Source: Pteria penguin (taxonomy: Eukaryota; Mollusca; Bivalvia; Pterioida; Pteriidae). Taken from it: a stretch of 64,000 nt of DNA. The stretch covers positions 3,660,501 to 3,724,500 of the forward strand of contig CM068589.1 in assembly GCA_035048485.1 (NCBI GenBank). Reading direction: 5' to 3'. This document shows positions 1 to 12,009 of this stretch, one piece after another. Position 1 is the first letter of the stretch. Every line of letters begins with the position of its first letter. The position numbers and the translations under genes were made by a program. The notes under the pieces are model-generated. The model was given only the letters and a program-made list of their open reading frames with translations, was not told the origin of the DNA and did no database searches.

Positions 1-786
1 GCAATTTAAAATTTATTTGAGGTTATAATATCTTACATTTTAGCACAGACATGATCATTTAGCAGGGGATTTTTACACTTCAATGGTACTTGTTTACATA
101 AATGGGTTTCGGCTCATCTTTTTAAGTCAATTTGGAAATCATATTACTCCACATGTTATTATTGGATTTCAACGCTTTTAACACAGAAAAACAAGAGGCG
201 TTGTCAAAACGCGAATATAATTCAAAACATTAGTACAGGCGTCAGTTAATTTACTGAATTTATCTTGGTTGTTAAGGCTTCTGTATTCTGTATTGTAACA
301 TACAATGTGGTAATAAAAGTGTCAGACTTACGAGCGTAAGTTGTCAAGTTATACAGATGGAACGATAAATGTCGTACGGGCTTCATTAATGATGAAACTA
401 ATAAGTACTTTGTTACCATTTACTGTTTCATTATGTACGAAAATAATAATATTCACCATGAGAGATTATCCTTAACACATATCAAGAGGTGTAATGTATT
501 TCTCAGTTTTTCCCAGGAAAATATGATAATTTCCTTTGTCAAATATATGAAACGCTCATTCGACCAATAATAAGTGTTCAGAATAAAGGTTTTAAATAAC
601 TTTTTAAACATATTGTAATATTCATATATGTATCAGGTCATATCGAATGTCACATTCAACAGCAGTAACATTAGCGATGCTGTACAAACGTTAAATAAAC
701 ATATATATTATTCTGCCATTCTTATGTTTCGTGAAATACTTTTAAATGTCACATGTTGGTATATTGCTGTTGATCCCTCGTTTCAG
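1..786 (+). other. Intron 1 of gene A (3' part)
   Basis: No coding exon seen. The segment is recognisably similar to 53970-54866 in gene B, for example around 360-450 and 54175-54245, so it belongs to the duplicated gene unit. Small ORFs here are not supported as genes. Confidence 0.6.
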
Positions 787-3700
787 ATTGCCCTGTATTT
801 GTTATCAACACGACATCTTACTTTGAAATGTGGAATTGCACGCATAAAACACCACGGAATAATAGCATATGCACAGACGAATTGCTGCCAAATGAGTTTT
901 ACGTAACGAACGAACTTTACAAATGTACTTTTGGTCGATTTATTTAAATATAAAATGCCAGCAATTTTAGTTACATGTACATTACAGTTCCTAAATGATG
1001 TATTGGTTCAGTATCTTACCAATGTACCTCAAAGTCTTCCTTAGATCTGATATTGTTTCACATTTTATTCAAATTGCCATGATAATATAAGGACTGCATG
1101 CAAATATATGCTAAATACCTTTTGTTTTTTATACCCTTGAAAACAAAGTTTTGGGGATATATAGGAGTCACCCTGGGCGTCTGTCTGTCTGTTAATCAAT
1201 CTTGCCAGGGCCATAACTTCTTCCTTTCACGTTGGAGGGAGATGTTTTTTACACAATTGTTGTCCGTGACCCAAGGGTGTGTCATGACCTCGAACCTTGT
1301 TGGAGGGAAATAATGATTTACACAACTCGTCCATGACTCAAGGGTGTTTCATGACCTTAACAAAGGTTATATCTACAAGGTCAAGGCCACAGTGCAAACA
1401 CATGATTCTTGTCCGGACCATAAGTTATTTCTGTCATGTTTGAGGGAGATTATGTTTAACACAATTATTGTACATGACTAAAGGGTGTGTCATGATCTTG
1501 AACCAAAGTCATATCTACACGGTCATGGTGACATTGCACACACAGGAAGGATTCTTGTTCGGTCCATAACTTCTTCCTGCTACTTTCAAGGGAAATAATA
1601 TTTTACACATTTCTTGTCAATTAGATGACACAACGATAGTATTGTGTTGGAAGGAGATCATATTTCACACAATAATTGTACATGAATCAAGGATATGTCA
1701 TTACCTTAAACCAATGTCATATCGTCAAGGTCAGACTGCATACATAGGCAGAATTCTTATTCCTGCTAGGTTGGAGGGAAATTATATTTTACACAATTCT
1801 TGTACCTTCAACCACGGTCATGTCTACAAGGTCATGGTCAAAGTGAACACACAGCTAGAATTCTTGTCCTGTCACATTGGGGAAAATGTTATACTTTCAA
1901 CAATTATTGTACTTGACCCAAAAGTGTGTCATGATCTTGACTCAAGATCAAATATACAAGATCAAGGTCACCGTACCCACACAGCCAGAATTCTTGTCCG
2001 GGCATATTTTACGTTGGAGAGAAATTTTATCTTATACAATTGTTGTCCATGACCCAGGCTGTGTCATGAAATTGAATCAAGGTCAAATCTACAAGGTCAA
2101 GGACTGAGTGCATGTATTCTAGAATTAATCTTTTCATTGATGATACCTCAAAATGCACACTTGGGATGATCCATTACACTTATACATGTGATGTATCTTG
2201 AATTATTGCATGTTTTAACTTTGTATCCGCAGGGGGTATTTTTCTAATTAGGATAGCTTTAGTTTTTCAAGTCCGTTATTTTTCCTACAAGATGACATTT
2301 CACCCTGAAATAATATATTATCTCAATTATTAAATAAAAATGGCATTTTTATCACTGAATATGTGTATATAGAAATAAGTAATGCATTTCTTAAGAGTAT
2401 CGGAATGTTTGTAGATCCAGTTTGTTTTCTCGGACAGCAGCTTCAGGGGAGTATTCCTATGTAAGTTTGTTTTAATGTGCTGTAACATTGTGCATACTTT
2501 CACATATTAAGCTTGAAATTAATAAACATATCTAAATATCTAAACATATTAAATGATACAGTATAAAACTACACTACAGACTAGTTGAATTTGTTTACTT
2601 TGGACGATGTTGAAAGTTTTATAATGACAGAACATCTGTTACGTTAGTAGTTTTTTCCTTTACATCTTGGGACATGCATGTAATTCCTCATGTGAACACA
2701 AATCAGAATGAAACAAAATGGTAAAATATTTCAAGCAAATTCTCAATTGAACGAGACTCAACAAACACGGCGAACTACAGATACATTTATCTGATATGAC
2801 GAAAAGGAGTCTTTAATAACTCATAAGAGACTAATAAGAAAATGCCCGGAGCAAACAAGTATTCCTGTAATGTAAAAAAATTCGACTATTCAGGAAGATG
2901 ATGTGAAAGAGTACGTGTAATTTTATAATATCACACATAACACATACATAATATGTCATGTAACATCTAATTTTACCAACGTCATATTATTTTAAACCCA
3001 ATGAAAAGTATATAATTATTAAAGCAATAGTTGATTAATAAATGATTAACTATTGCTTCACGTCAATCCACGAATATCTCACATATAGTGATGGTATTTA
3101 CCTGAAGCCATGAGAGTTTCTTTACCTTGGTTTTTATATCTCATCCGAAAGACAGGGAGCACCAGTGTACATATGAAGAAAGTCTAACCCGGGACCTCAG
3201 GGTCAAAATCAGAACACCTCATTCACTAAGCTATACCGGCTTTAAGGGAAGCAGAGGGATAAGATAAAAAGAGGAAGATATCTAAATATCATCTTTCGCA
3301 AATAAAACGAGAATACACCACAGACCTATCAGGCATGACTGGAGCTATGATTGCGGTCAATTACTCGTCATTATCTACCATGTTATATTCCAGAACCCAT
3401 GACACAGACCTATCTGACATGACTGGAGCTATGATTTCAGTCAAGTACTCGTCATTATCTACCATGTCATATTCCAGAACTCAAAAAGGGTCGGCCAATG
3501 ACACAGACATGGCGGCATTAGGTATGCATAATATACATCTACTGTGTTTAATGCAATTTCTTTATGATCTAACCATTTGAAACTTAATTGTGTTTAAGTC
3601 TAAATTCAACGTACTTACCTAATGGTTTCGAGACAGTTGGATATTCATAGTGGTTTTGGCTAGTCAAAATTAGACGCTCACTCTTTCTGATTTCTTCCAT

Positions 3701-4027
3701 GGTACCTGGTTGTTACTTTCACAGTGACATTGCACCAATTACTTTTGCGTTTTACTGTATTGCTTTTTAACTTCGATATTTTCAAATTAATTTTTACTTT
3801 TTCATCTGTTCTTACCATTATCAGTTAATGCCTTACAATTTATATGTCGAGGTTTCCTGTAACATAATGTATTTGAAGCATCTAATAAATTTGCAAATAA
3901 CAACAACAAAAACAATAACAAAATCATATACTAGAATAGCATTGTGTACTTTGAAATTATTTAAAATATCATTATTTTACAGAAACTAAAGAATTCCTAC
4001 TTATAGTTATCCTCACATCTGCCGTTG
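787..4027 (+). CDS. Gene A, 5' part: ectodomain exons 2-5 of a single-pass membrane protein
   Basis: Seen: exons at 787-924, 2415-2460, 3394-3521 and 3983-4027, each with AG acceptor and GT donor. Their lengths (138, 46, 128 and 45 nt) and phases equal those of gene B. Exon 2 encodes a Cys-rich stretch starting CPVFVINTTSYF and containing LPNEFYVTNELYK; exon 3 adds PVCFLGQQLQ; exon 4 is Ser/Thr-rich (AMISVKYSSLSTMSYS); exon 5 begins the membrane helix (EFLLIVILTSAV). Exon 1 with the signal peptide is absent and should lie left of the window. The gene continues at 44522-45974 beyond a 40-kb insertion. Exon 4 is preceded by an 84-bp tandem copy of its own 5' part. Inference: a cell-surface protein with unknown ligand. 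From memory the ectodomain resembles an uncharacterised, expanded family in molluscs; no function can be assigned. Confidence 0.82.
1150..2110. repeat. Degenerate tandem repeat, units of about 150 bp, in gene A intron 2
   Basis: The block repeats four phrases in order: TTCTTGTCCGG, CATAACTTCTTCC, a TTTACACAAT(T/A)(A/G)TTGT line, and TGTCATGA(C/T)CTTGAACC followed by TCTACAAGGTCA. About six units are visible. The equivalent intron of gene B is only about 330 bp, so the block was inserted or expanded in gene A after duplication. The GTCTGTCTGTCTG start resembles dispersed repeats common in bivalves. Confidence 0.6.
3030..3245 (-). repeat. Old tRNA-derived SINE, gene A intron 3
   Basis: The minus-strand SINE is degraded but shows the family landmarks: tail CACGTCAATCCACGAATAT, centre TCTCATCCGAAAGACAG and B-box-like AACCCGGGACCT. 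The same insertion is at 56340-56575 in gene B, so it predates the duplication. An 11-bp palindromic pair AAGCAATAGTT/AACTATTGCTT sits at its tail end. Confidence 0.6.
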
Positions 4028-4132
4028 GTAAGAAATTATGTAAATTATTATAATCATTATTGTTGCTGTTGTGTTTTCTCGACATCATCATCATCCTTAT
4101 TCTTCTTCTTATTATTATTACTATTATTATTA

Positions 4133-4176
<44 letters not shown>

Positions 4177-4443
4177 GCTGTTGTTTCATAAAATCCCCAT
4201 TTCCTGCAAATAGTTATCAGGTAAAGAATTATATTTAAACATGGAATTAACTTTTCAATCAGCAATACACCGGAAGCTAATGCATTATGGTCTAGCATTA
4301 GCCACCATAACACGAATTTAATTAATTATTTACTTTAAAAAAAGTAAGACATATGACTTTAATAACATAACAGAATTATTCTGTTGAACATTGCTAAAGT
4401 GTCCACGAAATATGATACCTGATATATTATGTAATTTGTAGTT

Positions 4444-4580
4444 AAGGCGTTACAGAATAAAAAAGCAAAATTTTTTTGTCCTTTTTCTGGGGATCAATAT
4501 ATACAGATGAATGAAAAGTATCAACTGTTCACCAACAGATAGGAGAATAATCCACCATCCATTCAGACCTCCTGAAAGGG
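4444..4580 (+). repeat. Left terminal inverted repeat of the 40-kb insertion
   Basis: It runs from AAGGCGTTACAG through CTGGGGATCAATATATACAG and CACCAACAGATAGGAGAAT to GACCTCCTGAAAGGG. It pairs with 44381-44518 in inverted orientation at roughly 90% identity by eye. Confidence 0.88.
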
Positions 4581-5400
4581 ATGAGGGAATATAGATAGGG
4601 GAATATTCCCCCATCTAGTCAAGATTTAATCCAATATATAGGGGAATATTCCTCCATCTACATGTAGTATATAGATTTCATCAGATAGATAGGGGAATAT
4701 TCCTCCATCTACATGTAGTATATAGATTTCATCGGATAGATAGGGGAATATTCCCCTATCTAGTCAAGAATTTATCAGATATATAGGGGAATGTTCCTCC
4801 ATCAACACAGACTCCATCAGATAGATAGGGGAATATTCCCCCATCTAGTATGTACATTTCTTCAGACAGATAGGGGAATATTCCCCTATCTAGTCAAGAA
4901 TTAAACAAATAGATAGGGGAATGTTCCTCCATCTATGCAGACTCTATCAGATAGATAGGGGAATATTCCCCCATCCATATAGACCCCATCACATAGATAG
5001 GGGAATGTTCCTCTTTCTATATAGACTCCATCAGATAGATAGAGGAATATTCCCCCGTCTATACAGACTCTATCAGAGAAGATAGAGGAATGTTCCTCCA
5101 TCTATTCAGACTCCATCAGATAGATAGGGGAATATTCCCCCATCTATACAGACTCTATCAGATTGATAGGGGAATATTCCCCTATCTATATAGACTCTGT
5201 CAGAGAAGATAGGGGAATATTCCCCTATCTAGTAAAGAATTTATCAAATAGATAGGGGAATATTCCCCATCCATATAGAATCCATCAGATAGAGAGGGGA
5301 ATGCTCCTCCATCTATATAGACTCCATCAGATAGATGGGAGAATGTTCCTCCATCTATATAGACTCCATCAGAAATACAGGGGAATATTCCTCATTCATT
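4581..5400 (-). repeat. Subterminal 42-bp minisatellite, left end
   Basis: About 20 degenerate units sit immediately inside the left terminal repeat. Each holds the palindromic core GGGGAATATTCCCC or a close variant, flanked by AGATAGAT and CATCTA. They are in the opposite orientation to the array at 18490-21362 and to the short run at 44275-44380. Confidence 0.85.
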
Positions 5401-7200
5401 TGACGTATAAACCACATTAGATAGGTAATATTGAGAATATAGGCTGCATTACAACATTTTCTAAATTTTCTCAAAGGTCAAGGTCTAACTAGAAGTTACA
5501 CTAAAAGTTTTTGTACTCGTTGATAGATCTACAAATCAAAATTCTTATCTCGACTGTACTTATGTAGTAGAGAAGTTACGCTTATATGAAAAAGAGCTGT
5601 CTATTCCATCGAATGCTGATGACCTCATTCATGTGAAAAGTAAGACATTAGCTCTTCTGGACATTTGTCCAAATGAGGTAAAGATAGAAATTTACTTTGT
5701 GACTTTGACTATAACCGAAATCCTCTGACATATTTTCCTTCTAGACATGGGGGCATCAGTGTTTCATAAATATGCTTTATTTTCAATATTTGATCCCACT
5801 GGGTCACAGCTTGGTCATTTGAATTATTGTTTTGTAATTTTGCTTTAGCAGTTTCCTGTTCTTATTTACAGTAAGGTGATAAATTGATAATCATGATACA
5901 AGGTTTTAAGACATTTATGAAATTCCCACTTTATAACCCCTCCCACACGGTAATCAGCACAACTGGGACAATGTCAATAACTGTAATATTGTTTTGGATG
6001 CAAGCTAGATATTTTTGAATTAAAAATTATAATAAAGAAAATCTTCTATCTAAATTTTAATGAGACATGCTGATTTTTAATTTCAAATCCAAAAAAAGGA
6101 AAAAATAAAATAAAAAAAAGATAAAAAATAGTAAAAAAATAAAAAGTACACGCCCCCCCCCCTTCTGAAAAAAAAACTCCAAAACACCCCCCCCCCCCAA
6201 ATCACACAAACGAACCCCACCCATCCCCCAAAAATACAAAAAAAAAAAAAACCCAAAAATAATAATAATAAAAAAAAAACAAAATAAAAAAACCAAAAAA
6301 AAAAAAAACCAAAAAAAAAAAAAAAAACCACGAAACAAGAGGATACAAGCAAATTTAGAGAATTGTGGTCCCCCGCCCCCCATTCGGGGTTCTATCAGTA
6401 AGGGTGCAGTGATATTGTCATGGGTGTACATGTCTACATGTATCTATAGTGCCATTGGGGACACACAAACCAAAATATCAAGGCCCCGTGTCTTATGCTT
6501 AAACAGTTACATTGAAGAAGATCAAAGGTCACAGTCAAAGGTCACATGATAAAAATTTTGGTACCAACGGAAAGGTATTGCAACTAGGAACACGGTTAAA
6601 AGTTATTACCAATGTTAAAGTTTTTGTGACAAACGGACAGACACCAGACAGACGACGGAGATTTAATGTCCCCACGTTTTCGCGAAAAGCGGTGGACAAC
6701 AAGCAAACCAACAATACAGTGATATATATTTTCTTTCAAATGAATTATAGAATGTACTGTGCGTCCGGATGCAAGTGTATTTATTACCGTTGCTTTTAAA
6801 TTATCGTGTTTCTTCACTACTTTGAAATACTGATTATGAGTATGAATACTTGTTCAAGTTCCTTACCGTTTTAATGATCCTCTTCTTTACTGCAAAACAA
6901 ACGACTTATTTCTTTAAATGGTCTACTTTCTATTGTGCATGCTTTTCTTTTAAATAAACAGGACAATCTAGTTAACTAATCTCGTCAACGACATCGGGAA
7001 GATCGACCGCCAGCAGTGATAACGATTTCATACTAAAATCTATTTATAACGCCCGGCGCCTATCCGGTTAATGTCTATGGAATGGGTGTCCAGGACAGAC
7101 TATGTCAGGAGATACAAGATACTGAATAATGCTGGAATTCAGATGCTGTTATATTTCATTCAAAGAAATAACTTTAAGTACTGTTTCTGTTGTGGGTTCT
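5401..7200. other. Non-coding stretch with low-complexity DNA and a dispersed repeat
   Basis: No gene seen. 6080-6340 is A-rich with C homopolymers, and its apparent ORFs are composition artefacts. 6500-6680 resembles a bivalve dispersed repeat: AAAGGTCACAGTCAAAGGTC, TTGGTACCAACGGAAAGGT and GACAAACGGACAGACACC occur in the usual order. The rest shows nothing recognisable. Confidence 0.5.
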
Positions 7201-7217
7201 TTTATTTATTTAATTTA

Positions 7218-7219
7218 AT

Positions 7220-7297
<78 letters not shown>

Positions 7298-7323
7298 ATT
7301 ATTATTATTATTATTATTATTAT
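7218..7323. repeat. Inverted trinucleotide microsatellite
   Basis: (ATA)n runs directly into (TTA)n, so the two halves are complementary and could form a long hairpin. The flanking TTAATTATAAT and ATTATAATTATT are also self-complementary. Confidence 0.85.
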
Positions 7324-7616
7324 CAAGGACTTCCCTGTTATTATCATTATGGACCTCTGAGACTGACAGTGTCAAATAATATTTGAATCTCCCGTTTATA
7401 CATTATCCATGCCTGTGTGCAAAGAGATACTATTTCAATTTTTTGCTAACATATTTAAAATATTTAGGATATCTAGTACTCATGGCGTTGTTTTAGCATA
7501 GATAGTTCCCCGTATAGACCTCCCTTTAATAGTGAGACCCATGATAAGTTTCAAATTCATTTTTAATCCATAAAAAATAATATTTCTAATATTCGAACCT
7601 AAGCTGATTTACCCTA

Positions 7617-7925
7617 AAAGAGTAAAAAGCGCACTGGCACAATAATAATAATAAAATAATAATAATAATAAAAGAAAGAAAAAAAGGGGGAGGGGAGGTT
7701 GAGGTTATTTTTACTACGTCATTTTCTCTATCGGGAATATTACATCCTAGTTTAGTTCAACACGGGGTGGGGTGGGGTGGGGGATCCAGTCTCTCCTAGA
7801 AAGGGTAAACAGCGCATTGGCGCACAAAAGGGGGGGGGGGGGTTAGTTTGAGGTTATCTATACTACGTAATTTTCTCCGTAGTGAATATTGCATCCCAGT
7901 TTAGTTCATCTAGGAGTATGGTGGA
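7617..7925. repeat. Two-unit tandem repeat, period about 182 bp
   Basis: AGCGCACTGGCAC at 7629 and AGCGCATTGGCGC at 7811 start two similar blocks. Each has a purine- or G-rich stretch, then GAGGTTAT, ACTACGT, ATTTTCTC and CCTAGTTTAGTTCA (or CCCAGTTTAGTTCA). Confidence 0.6.
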
Positions 7926-7983
7926 CTGGCGAATCCAGTCTGGAAAAGCAAATGAACTTCTCTATATACACCAAGGAATGTGA

Positions 7984-8252
7984 CCGTGGCCTAGTGGTAT
8001 CGTGCTGGACTCCTGATCGGGAGGCCGGGGTTCGGGCCCCGCTCTGGTGATGCCGGTGTCTTGTCTTTCGGATGAGACAGTAAAAACCAAGGCCCCGTGT
8101 CGTAGTATGCATGGCACGTTAAACATCCCTCACTGCTTCGGGTGGGTCCGTTGCAAAGGTCAAAATTTGTATGCCCCGCATCAGGCAGATGCCGTCACCA
8201 CATACGTGAAATATTCGTGGTGTGACGTAAAACAAAAATCAACCAATCAATT
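7984..8252 (+). repeat. tRNA-derived SINE, full length
   Basis: The tRNA-like head has an A box (TGGCCTAGTGGTA) and B box (GGTTCGGGCCCC), followed by TTTCGGATGAGACAGTAAAA, CACTGCTTCGGGTGGGTCC and the tail TATTCGTGGTGTGACGTAAA with (CAATCA)n-like repeats. AATGTGA at 7977-7983 and 8253-8259 is a probable target duplication. Pol III promoter boxes are present but activity is unknown. Confidence 0.85.
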
Positions 8253-8411
8253 AATGTGATCCAGACAAATATTACATAGGGTACATTACTGAAAATGCCA
8301 TACCAAGATCTATGTAACTGCATCTGGGCATGATCCAGTCAAACCGCTCGTTATAGAGGTCGTGACCTCAAACCACTGGGACACAAAAATACCATCAGCG
8401 TGCACAACAGA

Positions 8412-8725
8412 CAATGAACCTCGAAAAGTAACTCCCCTACATCCTCAAGCAAATGGATATGTCGAGAAATTAATAAAACCTTAACGAAGATAATTAAAGC
8501 CGCAAACATTGAAAGACAAAATAAAAATTACGCACAAGAACTTCACCATTTTTTGAGAAATTACCGAACAACATCACAATTGAAACTTCACGCAGTAGAA
8601 CGTCTTTTCTTCAGAAAAAAAAATTAAAAGAAGCTACATCTAATGTCTAAATTACCAATCAAAAGTCCGCTACGAAATAAAGGTACGTCCGAAGAAGACA
8701 CAGAAACCAGCGAGATATCGAGATT
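8412..8725 (+). pseudogene. Ty3/Gypsy-type integrase fragment
   Basis: Conceptual + strand translation shows the end of an integrase core and its C-terminal region: TPLHPQANGYVEKLIKTL, then NYAQELHHFLRNYRTT and an ERLFFRKK block. The HPQANG(Y)VE motif is the well-known integrase signature around the third catalytic acid. Frame breaks and stops interrupt it, and no protease, reverse transcriptase or clear LTR pair is nearby. 8730-9430 could hold an LTR remnant but I cannot delimit one. Confidence 0.7.
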
Positions 8726-9448
8726 AGTGAAATGAAGTTCTTGATAGCATATTCTATATCATGTAATATAAAATCATTGTCAAAATTTCTGTTTGAAATG
8801 ACAAAGTATTTTTAATACGATCACATATTAATTTATTCATTAATGATACCGATTCATTTTGTACATATATCCAGAGACATAGGCTAGTTGAAAGCAGTCT
8901 AGGTCTCTGATATATCGTATTTGATCTAAATTTTCATGCAGTCAACTGTCATGTTAATTTTGTGTCAGTATTAATTGCTTTACAGAGATTCGGACATCGT
9001 GAACTTTAACACTTGTAGTTTTATACTACTGTCTTATCTTCCGTTTAGATTAGCTGAAACGTGCATGCACTTTCTGTGACATTTAATTTAGAGATCAATC
9101 GAGAGACTCGTTACACTTTGTAAACGCACGTTATATTCTAAGATAATTGGCTAAATTGCTTCACTTTATCTGTGAGTATCGAGATCGAGACAGTGAACTT
9201 TTCACATTAACTGCGAACTTTATATGTCGTCGACACTAATCTATATATTTCCGAATATTTTCATGATATCTTATTTCATTTTAAGTAATCATAACTTTTC
9301 AATAAACAAAGAAATGTTAGATGCAATATCCAAATATATTAGTCACGTGATTCTGTACCAATTTATTTGTAATGCATACCTACGTGTTGGTCAGTCTACC
9401 AGCTAGCGTGTACCTCAGAGCAGCTTACGTACTATGAGTCTATCTACA

Positions 9449-9537
9449 TATGTTACCCCAATGTTTAATACATTTAGTATGTTAAACATTATTATAACAA
9501 TCTAATACTAAATGTTTTAAACATTAGTGTAACACAA
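9449..9537. repeat. Imperfect inverted repeat
   Basis: TGTTACCCCAATGTTTAAT...ATTTAGTA faces TACTAAATGTTTTAAACATTAGTGTAACA. The arms are about 29 bp with few mismatches around a loop of roughly 25-30 bp. It could be a small foldback element. Confidence 0.65.
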
Positions 9538-9539
9538 AT

Positions 9540-11930
9540 GTTGATAGATATAGAAACTAAACTATCTTATATATTGTATATAGCAATATTACAGAAACTA
9601 TATGTTTATCAATGTACCTACTTGGGAAACATTTGTCTACAGCACTCTCTTTATTTAATAAGATAATTAACTTGGAGCAAACTTACCAAAATTCTTTCTA
9701 TCGATGTCAACGTGACAAAACACATTGTAGATGAGTACAAAATTTTTACTCTGAGAATCTTTAAGATGTTGATGAATCGTAGCAGGTATGAAGAACTCAA
9801 GTTACCCTACATATGTTGCTGTTCAACCAGATTTGTCAAGATGTGGATCCAAAGGGGGGGGGGGGGGCAACAAATACTTCAGAGTGTACCCTGTCGTGAA
9901 AGACTTGTCAAACTCGCTGCACACACACACCCACCCACACACATATTTATATATACATCATTTTTGTTAAATGCTTTATTTATAAATCTTTTCAATCTTA
10001 CCTAGTCAGCTGTGTTTAAATCAAGTGAAAAAAATTATTTAATACTTGCAAATAATCATTTAAAATTAATACCTAATATGCGTTTATTGAATAATTGCAA
10101 AGTAACTGGAAATACGTGCTAATACAAGTAGGCGGGTGTAATAATAAAAATTGACCCCGTTATCAATGTTAAAAACTGACCAGTAAGTCAATTTTCAATG
10201 CTAAATTTGGTTCAAAAGTCATTGAAAATTGACACACGCCGTTAGATTTTGACTCCCCATGGGATAATTTTTCAACGATTTTTAATTTTAATTTTATATT
10301 TATTATAACCTTGATAACTGAGTTTGGACATAAGGAATGTCTCTCACCATTCCTTCTCATTTCCCCTTCCATATAACCTTTGCCTCCTCCTTCCCTAACG
10401 GGGGAAATCGGGCTTCGCAATGGGTGCATATTGTCAGACGTTTATACATAGTGGTTGTAGATCAGCTCTTCAATGTTTTATGTAGTTTGGATTTCCAAAG
10501 TTTTGGTCTTTAACATCACTGAAGAGACATTAGTTGTAGATATGCGCATCCGGTGCACTAAATTATAACGTACGTATGCATGTATGTTATGATATTTAGT
10601 TCCCTCATTTACACTTCTTCCTAAAATAGATTTCCTCTGTAAAGGATATTCTTTTTTAGATTTCCCATCTTACAAGATACCATCTTACAAGATATCTCAC
10701 TCCATCACAGGGGTTCACATATGCTCTTCAAGTAGACATATTTTGTTATTTTCCATTTGTTTTTCATTTTCACTGATTTTGTATGTCCTATGGTTTCATG
10801 ATTTTTGGACTTGTGGTTTGGATTTATCCATCATCATGGGGCACATGTACATGATGAAAAGGGCGTTATAGAATTTTGCTCACACATTAAGTCTTGAATT
10901 TCATCATAAATTTCAATTGAAATTTATCTTATTTGAGTATGTATATTCTTAGAACAGAACGTTTCAAAGACAAGTATGTAGTGTTGTTATGATATTGTTT
11001 TTTACAAAACATTATATTACCTATAAAATATTACAGAATTCCAACAGGGAAAAGTAGATATATACATGGGGTCAAGATATGATTTTATACTCGAATTGCA
11101 TTTCTTAAATGGTAGTATTGTCCTATAAAATACTACAATTTATAAGGATGAAATTGAAATATTCAAATGACTACTAAGTACTCCTTACTCCTTTTTCATA
11201 TTGAGGCATTAATTAATGTTGAAATATGAACACCCCTCCCTATAAAATATCATTTCTCATAGACAACACCAGTTGTTGATTTAAAATTCGCTTAGTACAC
11301 TGTTTGATCATATTTTCAGTGGTAGATTTAAGGACAAACCCGGCGCTCCCCTCTTATATTCGTATAGGTTATATATCCGTTGGAATTAATTAACTCTATT
11401 TTCCAATTCAACTATGCGTTGAGACTTTACTAGAACGCTGTTCCCGCGGAATTCATTTCCGTAATAACTGACAACACCGAAGCAGTTCTGAAGTTTATAC
11501 CTATGTTTTAATATCCGATCATGAAACGAGGAAAGATAAGTAAGTTTTTTGAAGCTGAAATGCGACAAAGAACATAAAGCAAAACAAAACTTGCTGCAGA
11601 AGAATTGAATAGAAGGTACTTACTCCCAAATTTTGTGGCAAATCTAGTTTATACAATACTAATTCTTTAGTTGATATTTGCTATGACATGTCAAAGTACG
11701 GTTATGTATAATATACGGCATCGTCCATTTGATATTTTGGGGGGAGGGAAGCCTGGGATGTTTGGGAAAAAAATTCTGCCCTGATTTTGACTAAAAAAAT
11801 ATGATCTTGCTCAGTCACACAATGAAAAAATAATCTGTCTCCAATAAATTACCGTAATCTAAAATCATACATTGGAAAAAATTAAGTGATAAAACTCAAT
11901 TTTTCCTGGATAGCTTTGCTCGACAGAATT
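9540..11930. other. Non-coding stretch, mostly featureless
   Basis: No gene supported. 9858-9870 is a G run. 10140-10260 has a TTGACCCC.../GACTCCCCATGGG repeat fragment resembling sequence at 16150-16290. 10665-10860 is one copy of a dispersed repeat also at 45420-45580 and, inverted, at 63915-64000. The remainder shows nothing. Confidence 0.45.
10665..10860 (+). repeat. Dispersed repeat, copy 1
   Basis: ATCTCACTCCATCACAGGGG, then AAGTAGACATATTTTGTTAT and TTTGGATTTATCCATCATC, matches 45425-45575 closely and is complementary to the last 85 bp of the window. Confidence 0.75.
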
Positions 11931-12009
11931 ATACATAACACAACAGTTTGTGTTATTATGATCTTTTGTTCTTCATCAGTTCAGTCATGGGCAAACCCAC
12001 CATATTTTT

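Noticed and set aside
628..906. 92-codon frame starting before exon 2 of gene A
   Set aside because: Wrong frame over exon 2; the phase-matched frame has the conserved Cys pattern and matching splice sites.
6057..6431. Two Phe-rich minus-strand frames
   Set aside because: Poly-A/poly-C low-complexity DNA on the opposite strand.
7984..8060. A functional tRNA gene
   Set aside because: A and B boxes are present but the sequence continues into a SINE body with a target duplication, and a cloverleaf is not well kept.
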